From NCBI GenBank assembly GCA_023392185.1, contig JAEVZP010000218.1, positions 1 through 16,449 of the forward strand: a stretch of 16,449 nucleotides of DNA. Reading direction: 5' to 3'. Positions 1 to 8,536 of the stretch are shown piece by piece (the first letter of the stretch is position 1; every line of letters begins with the position of its first letter). The DNA is from Bacteroidota bacterium. Its GTDB lineage: Bacteria > Bacteroidota > Bacteroidia > Chitinophagales > Chitinophagaceae. Both the position numbers and the translations under genes were made by a program. Below the pieces are notes generated by a model. That model was not told where the DNA came from, ran no database searches, and saw nothing but the letters and a program-made list of their open reading frames with translations.

Positions 1-956
1 GTGTTAGCGGTGCTGTTATGGCCGCTGCAGGAGCCGGAAACCTCAACGCTTCTTTTGGTCCGAATGGCACCCAACAGGGGGGAGGAGAGCTGGAGCAAGG
101 CTTCCGCGAACACGGAACCCTGTACCCAAACTATATCTCTCCCGGCATCCACTGGGGCATGTCGATTGACCTGACCGCCTGCATTGGCTGCGGCGCGTGT
201 GTGATTGGTTGCCAGGCAGAAAACAACATTTCGGTGGTGGGTAAAGAGCACGTGAAGCTCGCCCACGAAATGCACTGGATGCGCATCGACCGCTACTTCT
301 CCGGCTCACCGGAAAATCCGGATACCATTCAGACGGTGTTTCAGCCGATGCTGTGTCAGCATTGCGACAACGCACCCTGCGAGAACGTTTGTCCGGTGGC
401 TGCTACGCCGCACAGCTCTGAAGGTCTTAACATGATGACCTACAATCGCTGTATCGGGACGAAGTACTGCGCCAACAACTGTCCGTATAAAGTGCGTCAC
501 TTTAACTGGATGGACTGGAACGAGGCCGACTGTTTTGAAGACAACACCTTTGAAGACTATCGCCGCGACGATATGAACGACAACCTGACCCGCATGGTGC
601 TGAACCCGGATGTAACCGTCCGCAGCCGTGGGGTGATGGAGAAATGTTCTTTCTGCGTACAACGCCTGCAGGATGCAAAACTGGAAGCGAAGCGCGAAGG
701 CCACCCGATGCCGGACGGCGCTGCCCGCACCGCTTGCCAGCAGGCCTGCCCGACCGACGCGATCGTATTCGGAAACGTAAACGATCCGAAGAGCGCAATC
801 TACCAGCTGCGCCGGAACGAGCAGAAAGAGCGGATGTTCTATGTGCTCGAATCGTTGCACACACTGCCCAACATCAACTATCTCTCTAAAATCCGGAATA
901 CCGACGTCAAGATTGCCGGCACGGCAGAAGACGGCTTGTATCAGCGCCATATCTAA
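1..956 (+). CDS. actB: ActB, iron-sulfur C-terminal part of alternative complex III (5'-truncated by window edge)
   Basis: This is the ferredoxin-like half of the large ActB subunit of alternative complex III (quinol:cytochrome c/oxidase oxidoreductase). The reading frame (codons from nt 3) is open to the left edge, so the molybdopterin-oxidoreductase-like N-terminal part lies outside. Numbering from the Met codon at nt 18, four cysteine groups are visible: C55/C58/C61/C65, C113/C116/C121/C125, C145/C151/C155 and C210/C213/C240/C244. The third group has Thr148 where the second Cys of a cubane motif would be, which fits the one [3Fe-4S] plus three [4Fe-4S] clusters known for ActB. The clusters should pass electrons from the quinol site toward the c-haem subunits. 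actC follows 81 nt downstream in the same direction. The family is certain; the true start is outside the window. Confidence 0.95.
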   Translation, partial: VSGAVMAAAGAGNLNASFGPNGTQQGGGELEQGFREHGTLYPNYISPGIHWGMSIDLTACIGCGACVIGCQAENNISVVGKEHVKLAHEMHWMRIDRYFSGSPENPDTIQTVFQPMLCQHCDNAPCENVCPVAATPHSSEGLNMMTYNRCIGTKYCANNCPYKVRHFNWMDWNEADCFEDNTFEDYRRDDMNDNLTRMVLNPDVTVRSRGVMEKCSFCVQRLQDAKLEAKREGHPMPDGAARTACQQACPTDAIVFGNVNDPKSAIYQLRRNEQKERMFYVLESLHTLPNINYLSKIRNTDVKIAGTAEDGLYQRHI

Positions 957-962
957 GCCCGC

Positions 963-976
963 ATTTTCCGGAAAAT
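963..976. repeat. Intergenic palindrome ATTTTCCGGAAAAT
   Basis: A perfect 14-nt palindrome starts 7 nt after the actB stop codon. It contains the TTCCGGAA core that recurs in several gaps of this window. No T-tract follows, so it does not look like an intrinsic terminator. Confidence 0.7.
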
Positions 977-1037
977 ACAGCGCTTTTTAACCCGTGTGAT
1001 TTCAAAGGCGGCCCGCCGCGAACAACATTTATAGAAT

Positions 1038-2471
<1,434 letters not shown>

Positions 2472-2481
2472 TCTAAGACAC

Positions 2482-2502
2482 AAGTATCAAGTATTAAGTA
2501 TC
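2482..2502. repeat. Three tandem copies of a 7-nt unit (AAGTATC/AAGTATT/AAGTATC)
   Basis: Between actC and actD, AAGTATY is repeated three times without spacing and is followed by a partial fourth copy (AAG). The unit is AT-rich and unlike the surrounding coding sequence. No function is assigned. Confidence 0.6.
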
Positions 2503-2510
2503 AAGAGGTA

Positions 2511-2520
2511 ATTCCGGAAT
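2511..2520. repeat. Intergenic palindrome ATTCCGGAAT
   Basis: A perfect 10-nt palindrome with the TTCCGGAA core lies 40 nt after the actC stop. Its right edge overlaps the upstream candidate ATG (nt 2519) of actD. This is one reason to doubt that start codon. Confidence 0.65.
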
Positions 2521-2587
2521 GTTTGGCAAACGCCAGACTTTACAGATGCCCCCGGACTCCAGACATACTACCAAATACACCACCCCT

Positions 2588-3211
2588 ATGGCCGTTAAAA
2601 AATTTGCAGTAGCCGCTTACGACGACGAAGACGTTCTGTTTCCGGCGGTTCACAGCCTGCGCAACAGCGGATATAAGCTGCACGACGTTTATACGCCTTT
2701 CCCGGTTCACGGCCTCGACGTGGCGCTGGGTCAGAAGGAAACCGACCTGCACATTGCCGGTTTCATCTTCGGCCTCGCCGGAACGGCAACGGCCCTGGGC
2801 TTTATGTCCTGGATTTTCACCAAAGACTGGCCGATCAACTTTGGCGGTAAGCCGCACCTGGCTATCCCGGCATTTATCCCGATTACCTTCGAGTTGACGG
2901 TTCTGTTTGCAGCCGTGGGTATGGTGCTGACCTTCTGCTATATCAGCCAGCTGATGCCGGGCGTGAAAAAACACGTCTTCCATCCGCGCCAAACCGATGA
3001 CCTTTTCATTGCAGCCGTTGAGCTGACGGAAGGGACCTCGGAGCAGGAAGTGATCGACTACCTGAAAACAACCGGTGCCGTAGAAACCAACATTCAGATT
3101 GCAGAAGAAGGCTGGTGGTTTGGCCGCTACGACAAGGCCGAAGAGTATGAAACCAACCCGCAGGAAGCGCTTGACCGCTCCCGCCGCATTGAAGCCGAGC
3201 TGCGCGCATAA
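2588..3211 (+). CDS. actD: ActD, DUF3341-family membrane subunit of alternative complex III
   Basis: ActD is a small membrane-anchored ACIII subunit without cofactors. From the ATG at 2588 it has 207 residues. The N-terminal soluble part is the family hallmark, with an acidic DDED stretch and then GYKLHDVYTPFPVHGLD. Two transmembrane helices follow in the middle (roughly residues 55-78 and 96-123), then a cytoplasmic or periplasmic tail ending in a charged helix. The frame is open further upstream to an ATG at 2519. The extra 23 residues are polar and low-complexity, and that ATG sits on a palindrome. The family normally begins at the MAVKKF-like position, so I prefer 2588. It lies between actC and actE, the standard order. 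Confidence 0.93.
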   Translation: MAVKKFAVAAYDDEDVLFPAVHSLRNSGYKLHDVYTPFPVHGLDVALGQKETDLHIAGFIFGLAGTATALGFMSWIFTKDWPINFGGKPHLAIPAFIPITFELTVLFAAVGMVLTFCYISQLMPGVKKHVFHPRQTDDLFIAAVELTEGTSEQEVIDYLKTTGAVETNIQIAEEGWWFGRYDKAEEYETNPQEALDRSRRIEAELRA

Positions 3212-3261
3212 GCAGCTGCTATTGTCCCATTTTGCCCATTCGTATCATAAGAAAAGCGCTC

Positions 3262-3969
3262 ATGCCGAAAGCATTTTTATATAAGTCCGGAATTCTGGCT
3301 GCCACCGCAGCCGGTCTCCTGCTGGCTTCCTGTACCAACAACGGCCATAAGCACCGCAATCCGGGGAGAATCTATGCGCCGGATATGACCTACTCGGTTG
3401 CCTACGATTACTATAGCGAGAACCCCAACTTCGCCGATGGCCATACTGCGCGGCAGCCGGTCGCCGGCACAGTAGCACGGGGACAGGAGTTGCCCGACAA
3501 CGTGATCCATAACGACTCGTCGACCTTCCTGTCGCTCACCGCAGGAACGAAGTTTACTGAAGGCGAAATTGCCGAAGGCAAGCGCCTGTATAACATCCAC
3601 TGCGGTGTGTGCCACGGCGACAAGCTCGACGGTAACGGACCGCTTTACAACGGTGGCAACGGTAAATATGCTGCGGCGCCAGCTAACTTCCTGCTGGAAA
3701 AGTATCTGAAGATGCCGGTAGGTCAGATCTACCACGCTATCAAGTACGGTATCAACGCTATGGGTTCTTATGCTTCGCAGCTGGACACCAAAGAGCGCTG
3801 GCAGGTGATTGCCTATATCAAGCAGGTACAAAGCGAAAACGGAGGCGATGCCTTTACAATGGGCACCGGTTCGGCGAATGGTGAAACAGTCGCCAGTGCT
3901 GCGCAGGCCGGTAAAGACATGAAATCTGCTACGCCTGCCGATACCGTAGGAAAGGCAAACACGCAATAA
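3262..3969 (+). CDS. actE: ActE, monoheme cytochrome c lipoprotein of alternative complex III
   Basis: ActE is the single-haem c-type cytochrome of ACIII, anchored by lipid on the periplasmic side, which hands electrons toward the oxidase. From the ATG at 3262 (235 residues) there is a lipoprotein signal peptide ending in LASC with the lipidated Cys at 24. The haem-binding CGVCH is at 114-118 and the likely distal Met ligand is M167, in the NAMGSY context. The C-terminal ~35 residues are Ala/Gly/Thr-rich and probably disordered. An in-frame TTG at 3232 would add ten residues, including extra charged ones ahead of the signal peptide; ATG 3262 gives a normal signal peptide and is preferred. The gene lies 50 nt after actD and 46 nt before actF. 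Confidence 0.94.
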   Translation: MPKAFLYKSGILAATAAGLLLASCTNNGHKHRNPGRIYAPDMTYSVAYDYYSENPNFADGHTARQPVAGTVARGQELPDNVIHNDSSTFLSLTAGTKFTEGEIAEGKRLYNIHCGVCHGDKLDGNGPLYNGGNGKYAAAPANFLLEKYLKMPVGQIYHAIKYGINAMGSYASQLDTKERWQVIAYIKQVQSENGGDAFTMGTGSANGETVASAAQAGKDMKSATPADTVGKANTQ

Positions 3970-4015
3970 ATTAACGAGAACGCCCTCACAAGGACATTAT
4001 TAATACTTACCAGTC

Positions 4016-5239
4016 ATGACCGATAGGTTTATCATTCCCGCCCGGCTCCGCCTCACCAGCATCGTGCTTATGGTGATTGGCATCGTGGTGATATTGGCAG
4101 GCGCTGTTTCCCTTCTGGGAAGCACCGGCCCGGAAGCGACTTTTGACAAGACACGCTTCTGGATCGTTCTGCTGCACAACAGTGTCTTCTTTGTACTTGT
4201 AACCCTGGCCTGTGTGTTTATTCAGGCGGCTTCGAGCTTGGCCCACGGCGCCTGGATTGTGGCCTACCGGCGGGTGCCGGAAGCCATTGGCGCCAACGTC
4301 TGGATCTTTGGCGTGATTGCCCTCATCGTTTTGTTTGCCATCGTTTTTGGCTTTCAGGTCGACGGGCACAACCCGATCTTCCATTGGGTGAACCCACACG
4401 GCGACGAGATCCTCGAAAACAAAGCACCGTTTCTGAACAAAACCTTCTTTGCCGTATTCAGCCTCATTACTGTAGTACTGTGGAGCTATTTCGGTAAGAA
4501 GTTCCAGCGCATCTCGCTCGATCAGCAAACCGCGCCCAAAAACGCTACCAAGAACTACTTTAAGTTCATGAAGTTTTCGGCCCTGTTCCTCATCGTATAT
4601 GCCCTGACCCAGATGAGCATCACGCCGTGGTTCTGGCTGATGTCGATCGACGCCCACTGGTACAGCACCATGTACAGCTGGTACACCTTTGCCTCTGCCT
4701 TCGTGAGCGGCATGGCGCTTATCGCGCTGTGGGTTGTGTACCTCAAAAACCAGGGCAACCTGGAGCTGGTCAGCCGCGAGCACATCCACGACCTGGGTAA
4801 GTTGCAGTTCGCCTTCTCGATCTTCTGGACCTACGTTTGGTTCTGTCAGTACATGCTGATCTGGTACAGTAACATTCCGGAAGAAACAACCTATTTCAAA
4901 ATTCGTCAGCAAGGTCCTTACGGTCTGATCTGGTATGCCACTTTCATCATCAACTTCGTAGGCCCGATCCTCATTCTGATGTCGCGTCCTTCCAAGCGCA
5001 ACTACTTTACGCTTACCTTTATGGGGCTGATGATCATGTTTGGCCACTGGCTGGACTTCTATATCATGGTTATGCCTGGCCCGCTGGGTGCACACTGGCA
5101 CCTCGGTTGGTATGAGCTGGGCGTTCTGGCCGGATTCAGCGGACTGCTGATCTTCAGCGTCAGCCGCACGCTTGCCAAACACGACCTCGTACCTCAAAAT
5201 AACGTGCTCCTCAAAGAAGCGATTCTGCACGTCAGCTAA
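4016..5239 (+). CDS. actF: ActF, second NrfD-type membrane subunit of alternative complex III
   Basis: ActF is a polytopic subunit related to ActC. In known ACIII structures it faces ActC and is proposed to take part in proton transfer; it carries no haem. The 407-residue product has about ten hydrophobic helices. It starts with a short basic N-terminus and a first helix near residues 14-33. Later it contains a Trp/His-rich region with WYTFASAFVSGMALIALW, and a loop with MPGPLGAHWHLGWYELG before the last helix. The ATG at 4016 follows an A/T-rich 46-nt gap with no strong ribosome-binding site. It is the last act gene; the next gene, coxB, is 164 nt away. Confidence 0.94.
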   Translation: MTDRFIIPARLRLTSIVLMVIGIVVILAGAVSLLGSTGPEATFDKTRFWIVLLHNSVFFVLVTLACVFIQAASSLAHGAWIVAYRRVPEAIGANVWIFGVIALIVLFAIVFGFQVDGHNPIFHWVNPHGDEILENKAPFLNKTFFAVFSLITVVLWSYFGKKFQRISLDQQTAPKNATKNYFKFMKFSALFLIVYALTQMSITPWFWLMSIDAHWYSTMYSWYTFASAFVSGMALIALWVVYLKNQGNLELVSREHIHDLGKLQFAFSIFWTYVWFCQYMLIWYSNIPEETTYFKIRQQGPYGLIWYATFIINFVGPILILMSRPSKRNYFTLTFMGLMIMFGHWLDFYIMVMPGPLGAHWHLGWYELGVLAGFSGLLIFSVSRTLAKHDLVPQNNVLLKEAILHVS

Positions 5240-5336
5240 AGCGTTTCAGAGCAAAATCCCGGATCTTTTGTCCACAAAATGGCGCAGTCGCATCCGGAAA
5301 GGTCCAACAAAACCACCCATTTCGCCGAAAGCCGGA

Positions 5337-5344
5337 TAACTTTG
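5337..5344 (+). promoter_or_regulatory. Candidate Bacteroidota -7 promoter element upstream of coxB
   Basis: TAACTTTG matches the Bacteroidota housekeeping sigma -7 consensus TAnnTTTG. Transcription would start near nt 5348, giving a leader of about 55 nt to the coxB ATG. No clear -33 TTTG is seen at the expected distance, so this is a candidate. It would allow coxBA to be transcribed apart from the act genes. Confidence 0.5.
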
Positions 5345-5403
5345 CAGGCCCCCTTCAGAAGCGATATCCTTTAAGAACATCCTCACCACCCGAATTACAG
5401 ATT

Positions 5404-6459
5404 ATGTCAGTCTTTATTCTGATTGCTTTAATTGTTCTTGTACTGGCAGTCATATACCAGATTGGCCGCGCCAGTGAGTTTGCCACCCTGCTGCGTGGTG
5501 AAGAAAAAGTGCAGGCCAGCACCAACCGCATTATGGGTTGGGTGATGCTGCTCATGTTTCCGGTGGGCATGTGGGGAATTTATGCCTGCCACCAGGCACT
5601 GAAAGACAAGCTCCTCCCCGTATCGGCTTCAGTACAGGGCGATGAATACGACTTCATGCTTTACATTACAATCGTAATGACGGGCATCGTGTTTGTCATC
5701 ACCCAGGGCCTGCTGTGCTGGTTTGCTTTCCGCTACCAGAGCACCGAGAAGCGCAAGGCTTACTTCTATGCCCACAACAACCGGCTCGAGATTATCTGGA
5801 CAACCGTTCCGGCCCTCGCCATGGCAGTCCTCGTTATCATTGGTCTGCGCCACTGGTTCAACATCACTTCCGAAGCACCTGCCGACGCACAGATTGTAGA
5901 AGTGGTAGGTAAACAATTCAACTGGATTATCCGTTATCCCGGCGCCGACGGCGTACTGGGCAAGCGCAACTTCCAATTGATCAACAACGAAAACAACGTT
6001 CTCGGCCTCGACACCACCGACCGCCAAAACTACGATGACGTGGTTCTGGAAAACGGTGAGGTACACGTGGTGGTGAACCGCCCCGTGAAGTTTATCATCG
6101 GTTCCCGCGATGTGATCCACGACGTAGGTCTGCCGCACTTCCGCTATAAGATGGATGCCGTTCCCGGTATCACCACAACCATTTGGTTTACGCCGAAGAT
6201 TACAACGGCACAGATGAAAGAAATTACCGGAAATCCGAACTTTGTGTACGAAATCGCCTGCGATCAGATGTGCGGTAAAGGCCACTATGCCATGCGCGGT
6301 ACCATCGTGGTGGAAACAGAAGAAGAGCACGCCGCCTGGATGGCCAAGCAACAGCCGTACCTCAAAGGCGGGCAGGAGCCTGCTCCGGCCCCTTCGGCCA
6401 TCGACAGCAACGCTGCCCCGGCCACGCCGATGCCTGCCAAAACGATTACCAAACTCTAA
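5404..6459 (+). CDS. coxB: Cytochrome c oxidase subunit II (CuA subunit)
   Basis: Subunit II of a haem-copper oxidase accepts electrons at the binuclear CuA centre on the periplasmic side. The 351-residue protein has four predicted membrane helices (about 3-20, 43-62, 84-109 and 128-152), two more than the classical form. The last helix begins with E129 in RLEIIWTTVPAL, the usual K-channel entry glutamate. The cupredoxin domain follows with QFNWIIRYPG (171-180). CuA ligands are visible: H239, C286, C290, H294 and M297, with Q288 supplying the backbone ligand position usually held by Glu. There is no fused cytochrome c domain, so this is an aa3-type rather than caa3-type subunit; the c haem would come from ACIII. 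The tail is Pro/Ala-rich. coxA starts 43 nt downstream. Confidence 0.96.
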   Translation: MSVFILIALIVLVLAVIYQIGRASEFATLLRGEEKVQASTNRIMGWVMLLMFPVGMWGIYACHQALKDKLLPVSASVQGDEYDFMLYITIVMTGIVFVITQGLLCWFAFRYQSTEKRKAYFYAHNNRLEIIWTTVPALAMAVLVIIGLRHWFNITSEAPADAQIVEVVGKQFNWIIRYPGADGVLGKRNFQLINNENNVLGLDTTDRQNYDDVVLENGEVHVVVNRPVKFIIGSRDVIHDVGLPHFRYKMDAVPGITTTIWFTPKITTAQMKEITGNPNFVYEIACDQMCGKGHYAMRGTIVVETEEEHAAWMAKQQPYLKGGQEPAPAPSAIDSNAAPATPMPAKTITKL

Positions 6460-6502
6460 ACAAGTGCTTTTCTTTCCGCCTGCGGAAGAATCCCTACAAT
6501 AA

Positions 6503-8335
6503 ATGCGTGATATTATGAATCAGGATGTAGCCGTACAAGGACCCAATGTCGCCCATACGCACCATGGCGACGATACGGGTCATCATCACGAGCACCACGA
6601 ACAGCACTTCATCTGGAAGTATATCTTCTCGATGGACCACAAGATTATTGCCAAGCAATACCTCATCACCGGTATCCTCTGGGCAATCATCGGTGCGTTG
6701 TTTTCTGTCTTTTTCCGGCTTCAGCTGGGCTTCCCTGATGAAACGTTTCCGGTAATGGAAGCCTTCCTCGGTGAGTGGGCCAAAGGTGGCAAACTGACGC
6801 CGGAAGGCTACTATGCACTGGTGACCATGCACGGTACGATCCTCATCTTCTTCGTACTGACGGCCGGCCTTTCCGGAACGTTTGCCAACTTCCTCATTCC
6901 GCTTCAAATCGGTGCGCGGGACATGGCTTCGCCGTTCATGAACATGCTTTCCTACTGGTTCTTCCTGGCAGCGAGCATTATCATGTTTGCCTCCCTGTTT
7001 GTGCAAACCGGACCTGCAGCCGGTGGCTGGACTTCTTACCCGCCGCTCTCCGCCATTAAGGAAGCAAGTCTCGGATCCGGCATCGGGATGGACCTGTGGC
7101 TCATTTCCCTCACACTGTTCGTGGTTTCCACGCTGCTGGGTGGGCTGAACTATATCTCTACCATCCTGAACATGCGTACGAAGGGAATGACGATGACGCG
7201 CCTGCCGCTTACCATCTGGGCCCTGCTGTTTACCGCCGTTATCGGCCTGCTGGCCTTCCCCGTACTGGTTTCCGGATTTGTGCTGCTCATTTTCGACCGT
7301 CATTTCGGAACGTCTTTCTACCTCTCCGAGCTGTTTATCGGCGGCAAGGCCCTCCCTTACGTAGGCGGCTCTGCGATCCTCTACCAACACTTGTTCTGGT
7401 TCCTGGGCCATCCGGAAGTATATATCATCATGCTTCCGGGTATGGGAATCGCCTCTGAAGTGCTTTCCAACCACAGCCGTAAGCCGATCTTTGGCTACTT
7501 CGCCATGATCATCTCGCTGGTCGGCATCACGGTTCTGTCCTTCCTCGTGTGGGCGCACCACATGTTCGTGACCGGTATGAGCCCGTTCCTCGGCAGTGTG
7601 TTTGTATTGATGACGCTCCTCATTGCGGTTCCTTCTTCGGTAAAAGTGTTTAACTGGCTGACGACGATCTGGCGCGGAAACATCCGGTTTACCGTTCCCA
7701 TGATGTTTGCCCTCGGCTTTGTTTCAATGTTTATCTCCGGCGGCCTGACGGGTATCTTCGTAGGTAACTCGGTGATTGATATGCACGTGCACGATACCTA
7801 CTTTGTTATTGCGCACTTCCACATCGTAATGGGTGTTTCGGCCTTCTTTGGCATGTTTGCCGGTATTTACCACTGGTTCCCCAAGATGTTTGGCCGGTTT
7901 ATGAATAATACCCTCGGGTATATCCACTTCTTTGGTACGTTCATCGGCTCATACCTCATCTTCTGGCCGATGCACTACGAAGGCCTCGCCGGTATGCCCC
8001 GCCGCTACTATGATTACAGTGCCTGGGAATCCTTCAAACAGTTTGAAAGCCTCAACGTGTTTATCTCCGTTGTCGTAATCCTGACCTTCATCGTGCAGCT
8101 GGTGTTCGTGCTCAACTTCTTTGTGAGCATCTGGTATGGCCGCCGCGTCACCACCATGAACCCCTGGAACTCGCCGACCCTCGAGTGGACCACGCCGATC
8201 CGCCCCGGACACGGCAACTGGCCCGGAGAAATCCCAACTGTTTACCGCTGGGCCTACGATTATAAAGACGACGGTCACGGCAACGACTTTATCCCGCAGA
8301 CAACCCCGATCCGCGAAGGAGAAGAAGTCCACTAA
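6503..8335 (+). CDS. coxA: Cytochrome c oxidase subunit I (haem a/a3-CuB catalytic subunit)
   Basis: This is the catalytic subunit of an A-type haem-copper oxidase, reducing O2 to water and pumping protons. The 610 residues span about twelve helices. Metal ligands are recognisable: H110 (low-spin haem, TMHGT), H303 with Y307 in HPEVY (the cross-linked His-Tyr, with proton-channel E305), H352/H353 (CuB), H438 (haem a3) and H440 (low-spin haem). E305 within HPEVY marks the A1 subtype. The N-terminus is unusual: nine His residues lie between positions 18 and 35. A second in-frame ATG at 6515 is an alternative start and keeps the His-rich stretch. The 43-nt gap from coxB holds a tiny TTCCGC/GCGGAA inverted repeat. 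A strong terminator follows the stop. No subunit III gene follows. Confidence 0.97.
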   Translation: MRDIMNQDVAVQGPNVAHTHHGDDTGHHHEHHEQHFIWKYIFSMDHKIIAKQYLITGILWAIIGALFSVFFRLQLGFPDETFPVMEAFLGEWAKGGKLTPEGYYALVTMHGTILIFFVLTAGLSGTFANFLIPLQIGARDMASPFMNMLSYWFFLAASIIMFASLFVQTGPAAGGWTSYPPLSAIKEASLGSGIGMDLWLISLTLFVVSTLLGGLNYISTILNMRTKGMTMTRLPLTIWALLFTAVIGLLAFPVLVSGFVLLIFDRHFGTSFYLSELFIGGKALPYVGGSAILYQHLFWFLGHPEVYIIMLPGMGIASEVLSNHSRKPIFGYFAMIISLVGITVLSFLVWAHHMFVTGMSPFLGSVFVLMTLLIAVPSSVKVFNWLTTIWRGNIRFTVPMMFALGFVSMFISGGLTGIFVGNSVIDMHVHDTYFVIAHFHIVMGVSAFFGMFAGIYHWFPKMFGRFMNNTLGYIHFFGTFIGSYLIFWPMHYEGLAGMPRRYYDYSAWESFKQFESLNVFISVVVILTFIVQLVFVLNFFVSIWYGRRVTTMNPWNSPTLEWTTPIRPGHGNWPGEIPTVYRWAYDYKDDGHGNDFIPQTTPIREGEEVH

Positions 8336-8356
8336 ACCCATTGTCTTCATTACAGT

Positions 8357-8391
8357 AACACCCCCGGAGCCCTGCTTCGGGGGTGTTTTTT
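8357..8391 (+). terminator. Intrinsic terminator after coxA
   Basis: A perfect 10-bp stem (AACACCCCCG at 8357-8366 pairing with CGGGGGTGTT at 8378-8387) with an 11-nt loop is followed by a T-tract running to 8391. It lies 21 nt after the coxA stop and ends the act-cox block. Confidence 0.93.
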
Positions 8392-8398
8392 GTTGAAA

Positions 8399-8430
8399 TT
8401 TCCGGAAACCGGCACTTCATTTCCGGAAAT
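8399..8430. repeat. Pair of TTTCCGGAAA palindromes
   Basis: Two palindromes, TTTCCGGAAA (8399-8408) and ATTTCCGGAAAT (8419-8430), have centres 21 nt apart, about two helical turns. They lie just after the coxA terminator and about 80-100 nt before the feoB promoter element. The spacing could suit a dimeric DNA-binding protein, but no function is known. Confidence 0.7.
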
Positions 8431-8481
8431 AGGGACTGCCCGGGAGCCCGTGTTTATCAAATCGGGAAGAATTTGGGCGTC

Positions 8482-8515
8482 TTTGCTGCCTCCGGCCCCT
8501 AAAGATTTACCTTTG
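8482..8515 (+). promoter_or_regulatory. Candidate Bacteroidota promoter for feoB
   Basis: TTTG at 8482-8485 and TACCTTTG at 8508-8515 match the -33 and -7 elements of Bacteroidota housekeeping promoters, with a 22-nt spacer slightly longer than the usual 19-21. Transcription would start near nt 8519, leaving a leader of about 18 nt that contains the ribosome-binding site. No Fur-box-like inverted repeat is evident nearby. Confidence 0.65.
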
Positions 8516-8536
8516 CGGATCTAAGGGGGTTATTCT

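Noticed and set aside
306..950. Minus-strand open frame opposite actB
   Set aside because: Shadow of the iron-sulfur coding frame; no motif, no start signal.
3232..3261. TTG start extending actE by ten residues
   Set aside because: It would place extra charged residues before a complete lipoprotein signal peptide; ATG 3262 is simpler.
4007..5230. Long open frame (407 codons) on the minus strand opposite actF
   Set aside because: It mirrors actF codon by codon, is rich in His/Gln/Arg/Glu with no recognisable motif, and arises from the third-position G/C preference of the real gene.
6474..6487. Hairpin TTCCGC/GCGGAA in the coxB-coxA gap as a terminator or processing site
   Set aside because: The loop is only 2 nt, the stem 6 bp, and no T-tract follows.
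6494..7561. Long minus-strand open frame opposite coxA
   Set aside because: Highly charged, low-complexity translation with no family features, opposite a gene with all metal ligands in place.
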